Of a stretch of DNA of 64,000 nt, positions 62,447-64,000 are shown piece by piece; positions within the stretch are counted from its first letter, which is position 1, and each line of letters starts with the position of its first letter. This stretch comes from Streptomyces sp. AC555_RSS877. GTDB taxonomy: Bacteria; Actinomycetota; Actinomycetes; Streptomycetales; Streptomycetaceae. The stretch covers positions 62,001 to 126,000 of the forward strand of contig NZ_JAGMUK010000001.1 of assembly GCF_019049245.1 (NCBI RefSeq). The letters are read 5' to 3'. The position numbers and the translations under genes are program-made. The notes beneath the pieces are model-generated. The model saw nothing but the letters and a program-made list of their open reading frames with translations. It was not told the DNA's origin and did no database searches.

Positions 62447-63501
62447 GACTTGACCCACTGGTCACGGTGTTCGGCGATCGCGGCCGGTTCCATGGTCTCG
62501 GGAGCCTTCGCCTGCGGACCGAACTTCGTGAACTCCGCCGGCACGCGCGCACCCTCTCGCACCGGGTAGACGAACATGTTCAGCGGCATGTCCTCCTGGA
62601 ACTCCTTGCTCAGCAGGAAGTCGAGGAGCGCCTTGCCGCCCTTGGTGTTCGAGGCGTTGCTCAGCAGACCCGCGTACTCGACCTGGCGGAAGCAGGTGCC
62701 GTCGGCGACGCCGGTCGGCGCGGTCGTCGGCTTCGGGTCGGCGTAGATGACCTCGGCGGGCGGGGAGGAGGCGTAGGAGACGACCAGCGGCCGGTCGGCG
62801 CCGGTCTTCTTGCCGGTTGAGGAGCCGGAGAACTCCTCGTTGTAGGCCTGCTCCCAGCCATCGACGACCTTGACGCCGTTGGCCTTGAGCTTCTTCCAGT
62901 AGTCCGCCCAGCCGTCGTCGCCGTACTTCGCGGCCGTGCCGAGCAGGAATCCCAGTCCCGGCGAGGAGGTGGAGGCGTTCTCGGTGACGAGGAGGTTCTT
63001 GTACGCGGGCTTGATCAGGTCGTCGAACGAGGCCGGCGGGGTCAGCTTGTGCTTGCTGAAGTACGCCTTGTCGTAGTTGACGCAGATGTCGCCGGTGTCG
63101 ATGGGCGTGACCCGGTGCTTGTCCTGGTCGGCCCGGTATGCGGCCGCGATCCGGTCGGAGCCCTTCGCCTCGTACGACTGGAAGAGCCCGTTGTCGAGGG
63201 CCCGGGACAGCAGGGTGTTGTCGACGCCGAAGAAGACGTCGCCCTGCGGGTTCTCCTTGGTGAGGATGGCCTTGTTGACGGCCTGCCCGGCGTCGCCGTC
63301 CTTGAGGACCTTGACCTTGTAGCCGGACTGCTTCTCGAAGTCCGCGAGGACACTCTTCGAGACGGCCCACGAGTCGTGGCTGACGAGGGTCACGGTCTTG
63401 GAGTCCCCGCCGCCGCTCCCGCCGTCGGAGGACCCGCACGCGGAGAGCGTGACGAGACCGAGTCCCACGGCCAGAGCCGTGGCGTTCCTGGTGATGCTCA
63501 C
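62422..63501 (-). CDS. thiB: Thiamine-binding lipoprotein
   Basis: 359 residues from the GTG at 63501, with AGGAGG upstream. Lipoprotein signal MSITRNATALAVGLGLVTLS with lipobox LSAC. The mature protein begins VTLVSHDSWAVSKSVLADFE, typical of TbpA/ThiB, and includes GDICVNYDKAYF and VVSYASSPPAEVIYA. First gene of thiBPQ, directly under the TPP riboswitch. Confidence 0.92.
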   Translation of the reverse strand: MSITRNATALAVGLGLVTLSACGSSDGGSGGGDSKTVTLVSHDSWAVSKSVLADFEKQSGYKVKVLKDGDAGQAVNKAILTKENPQGDVFFGVDNTLLSRALDNGLFQSYEAKGSDRIAAAYRADQDKHRVTPIDTGDICVNYDKAYFSKHKLTPPASFDDLIKPAYKNLLVTENASTSSPGLGFLLGTAAKYGDDGWADYWKKLKANGVKVVDGWEQAYNEEFSGSSTGKKTGADRPLVVSYASSPPAEVIYADPKPTTAPTGVADGTCFRQVEYAGLLSNASNTKGGKALLDFLLSKEFQEDMPLNMFVYPVREGARVPAEFTKFGPQAKAPETMEPAAIAEHRDQWVKSWTSLVLK

Positions 63502-63536
63502 AGAATTCCTCCTGGGGGTGGCCAGGAAGAGACGCG

Positions 63537-63583
63537 GCCCTGCCCGGACGCCTCGGAAAGAATCCGAGACTCCCGGGCAGGGC
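63537..63583 (-). promoter_or_regulatory. Long hairpin between TPP aptamer and thiB, likely expression platform
   Basis: GCCCTGCCCGG pairs with CCGGGCAGGGC, and an inner stem CTCGGA/TCCGAG closes a short loop. It lies just after the riboswitch and about 25 nt before the thiB Shine-Dalgarno, with no U-run. It may be a terminator-type or accessory stem. Confidence 0.55.
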
Positions 63584-63600
63584 GCAACAGCTCGAGTAGT

Positions 63601-63692
63601 GACCGAACTTCCTACCCAGAATGACCTGGGCGAGGTTCAGAGGGTCTGCGGCCGGTGCCGCACTCTCAGCGCTGTGGCGCTCCCCTGTCGGA
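63601..63692 (-). ncRNA. TPP riboswitch (THI element)
   Basis: On the minus strand: P1 CCGA/TCGG, then CAGGGGAGCGCC, the conserved CTGAGA (in GCGCTGAGAGTGC), CAGACCCTCTGAACCT and CTGGGTAGGAAG. These match the thi-box core that binds thiamine pyrophosphate. It sits about 100 nt upstream of the thiBPQ start and would turn the operon off when TPP is plentiful. Confidence 0.93.
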
Positions 63693-63720
63693 ATATGAAG
63701 ATGTTCGTACGGACGTCACA

Positions 63721-64000
63721 CTACCGTTCGGTCGCGGCGAGCTGACCACACGCCCCGTCGATCTCCTGTCCACGGGTGTCCCGGACAGTGACCGGCACCC
63801 CATGGGCGGCGATGGCCTCGACGAACGCCTTCTCGTCCTCGGGACGGGAGGCGGTCCACTTCGACCCGGGCGTCGGGTTCAGCGGGATCAGGTTGACGTG
63901 CACGGGCTTGCCGCGCAGCAGCCGCCCCAGCCGGTCACCCCGCCATGCCTGGTCGTTGATGTCCCGGATCAACGCGTACTCGATGGACAGCCGGCGCCCG
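63721..64000 (-). CDS. rlmN: RlmN, 23S rRNA (adenine-2503-C2)-methyltransferase (3' part)
   Basis: Only the C-terminal 92 or so residues are in the window; the gene enters from the right edge. They include [33 protein letters not shown] and [20 protein letters not shown]. This radical-SAM enzyme methylates A2503 of 23S rRNA and A37 of some tRNAs. The resolving Cys region ([11 protein letters not shown]) is intact. It is upstream of the riboswitch on the same strand. Confidence 0.93.
   Translation of the reverse strand, partial: GRRLSIEYALIRDINDQAWRGDRLGRLLRGKPVHVNLIPLNPTPGSKWTASRPEDEKAFVEAIAAHGVPVTVRDTRGQEIDGACGQLAATER

Overview
This window is a chromosomal segment of a Streptomyces (or very close relative). 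The evidence is very high G+C with C/G at nearly every third codon position, GTG and TTG starts, Tat-type lipoproteins, LAETG wall-anchor signals, the futalosine-type deaminase, and several short dispersed palindromes of the kind that litter Streptomyces genomes. From remembered gene order, the conserved backbone corresponds to the S. coelicolor interval running from just beyond the dxr-rseP-ispG cluster down to rlmN. There is no rRNA, tRNA, phage, plasmid, insertion sequence with transposase or CRISPR array that I can see.

Layout. (1) 1-6.5 kb, minus strand: the start of a GNAT acetyltransferase (cut by the window edge), then the isoprenoid and membrane-protease cluster ispG, rseP, dxr, and an acyl-CoA dehydrogenase. 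dxr carries a 179-bp MITE-like palindromic element inserted in frame in its 5' end. (2) 6.9-24.4 kb: an apparently complete xyloglucan-utilisation locus. A LacI-type regulator and a GH31 alpha-xylosidase-like enzyme read rightward. A seven-gene leftward operon encodes a binding lipoprotein, two permeases, a secreted GH74 endo-xyloglucanase, a GH42 beta-galactosidase, a GH95 alpha-fucosidase and a secreted GH12 endoglucanase. A GH3 beta-glucosidase is divergent from that operon. Near-identical palindromic operators (core TCGAAGCGCTTCGA) lie before the regulator and in the divergent promoter, so one repressor probably controls everything. No ATPase gene accompanies the importer. (3) 24.5-54.6 kb: amine and polyamine catabolism and transport, interleaved with other genes. 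It holds three aldehyde dehydrogenases, a PucR regulator, gabT, a PuuB-like FAD oxidase, potABCD, an AsnC/Lrp regulator and a class III aminotransferase. Embedded in or beside these are a membrane-tethered TraG/FtsK-like ATPase, a PAP2 phosphatase, a NADAR protein, a DUF4190-like protein, an ADA-family deaminase probably of menaquinone synthesis, a glycerophosphodiester phosphodiesterase, an HxlR regulator with its oxidoreductase, an ECF sigma factor fused to a zinc-finger anti-sigma-like segment and a membrane helix, a serine hydrolase, a second small ECF sigma factor with a membrane partner, and a class F-like sortase next to a candidate substrate. (4) 54.8-59.5 kb, plus strand: an ABC ATPase with a degenerate signature motif and its permease (whose linker is built from nested dispersed repeats), a VOC protein, a LOG-family protein and an LAETG-anchored surface protein. 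(5) 59.7-64.0 kb, minus strand: a thiamine ABC transporter (thiQ, thiP, thiB) under a TPP riboswitch, and the 3' part of rlmN.

How the genes work together. In the xyloglucan locus GH74 and GH12 cut the polymer outside the cell, the lipoprotein and permeases import the oligosaccharides (ATPase presumably the shared MsiK encoded elsewhere), and intracellular GH95, GH42, GH31 and GH3 remove fucose, galactose, xylose and glucose. In the amine region PotABCD imports polyamines, PuuB and an aldehyde dehydrogenase degrade gamma-glutamylated intermediates, and GabT plus a further dehydrogenase feed GABA to succinate. Coordinates and motifs are read directly from the sequence. Family names rest on motif recognition, without any database search.
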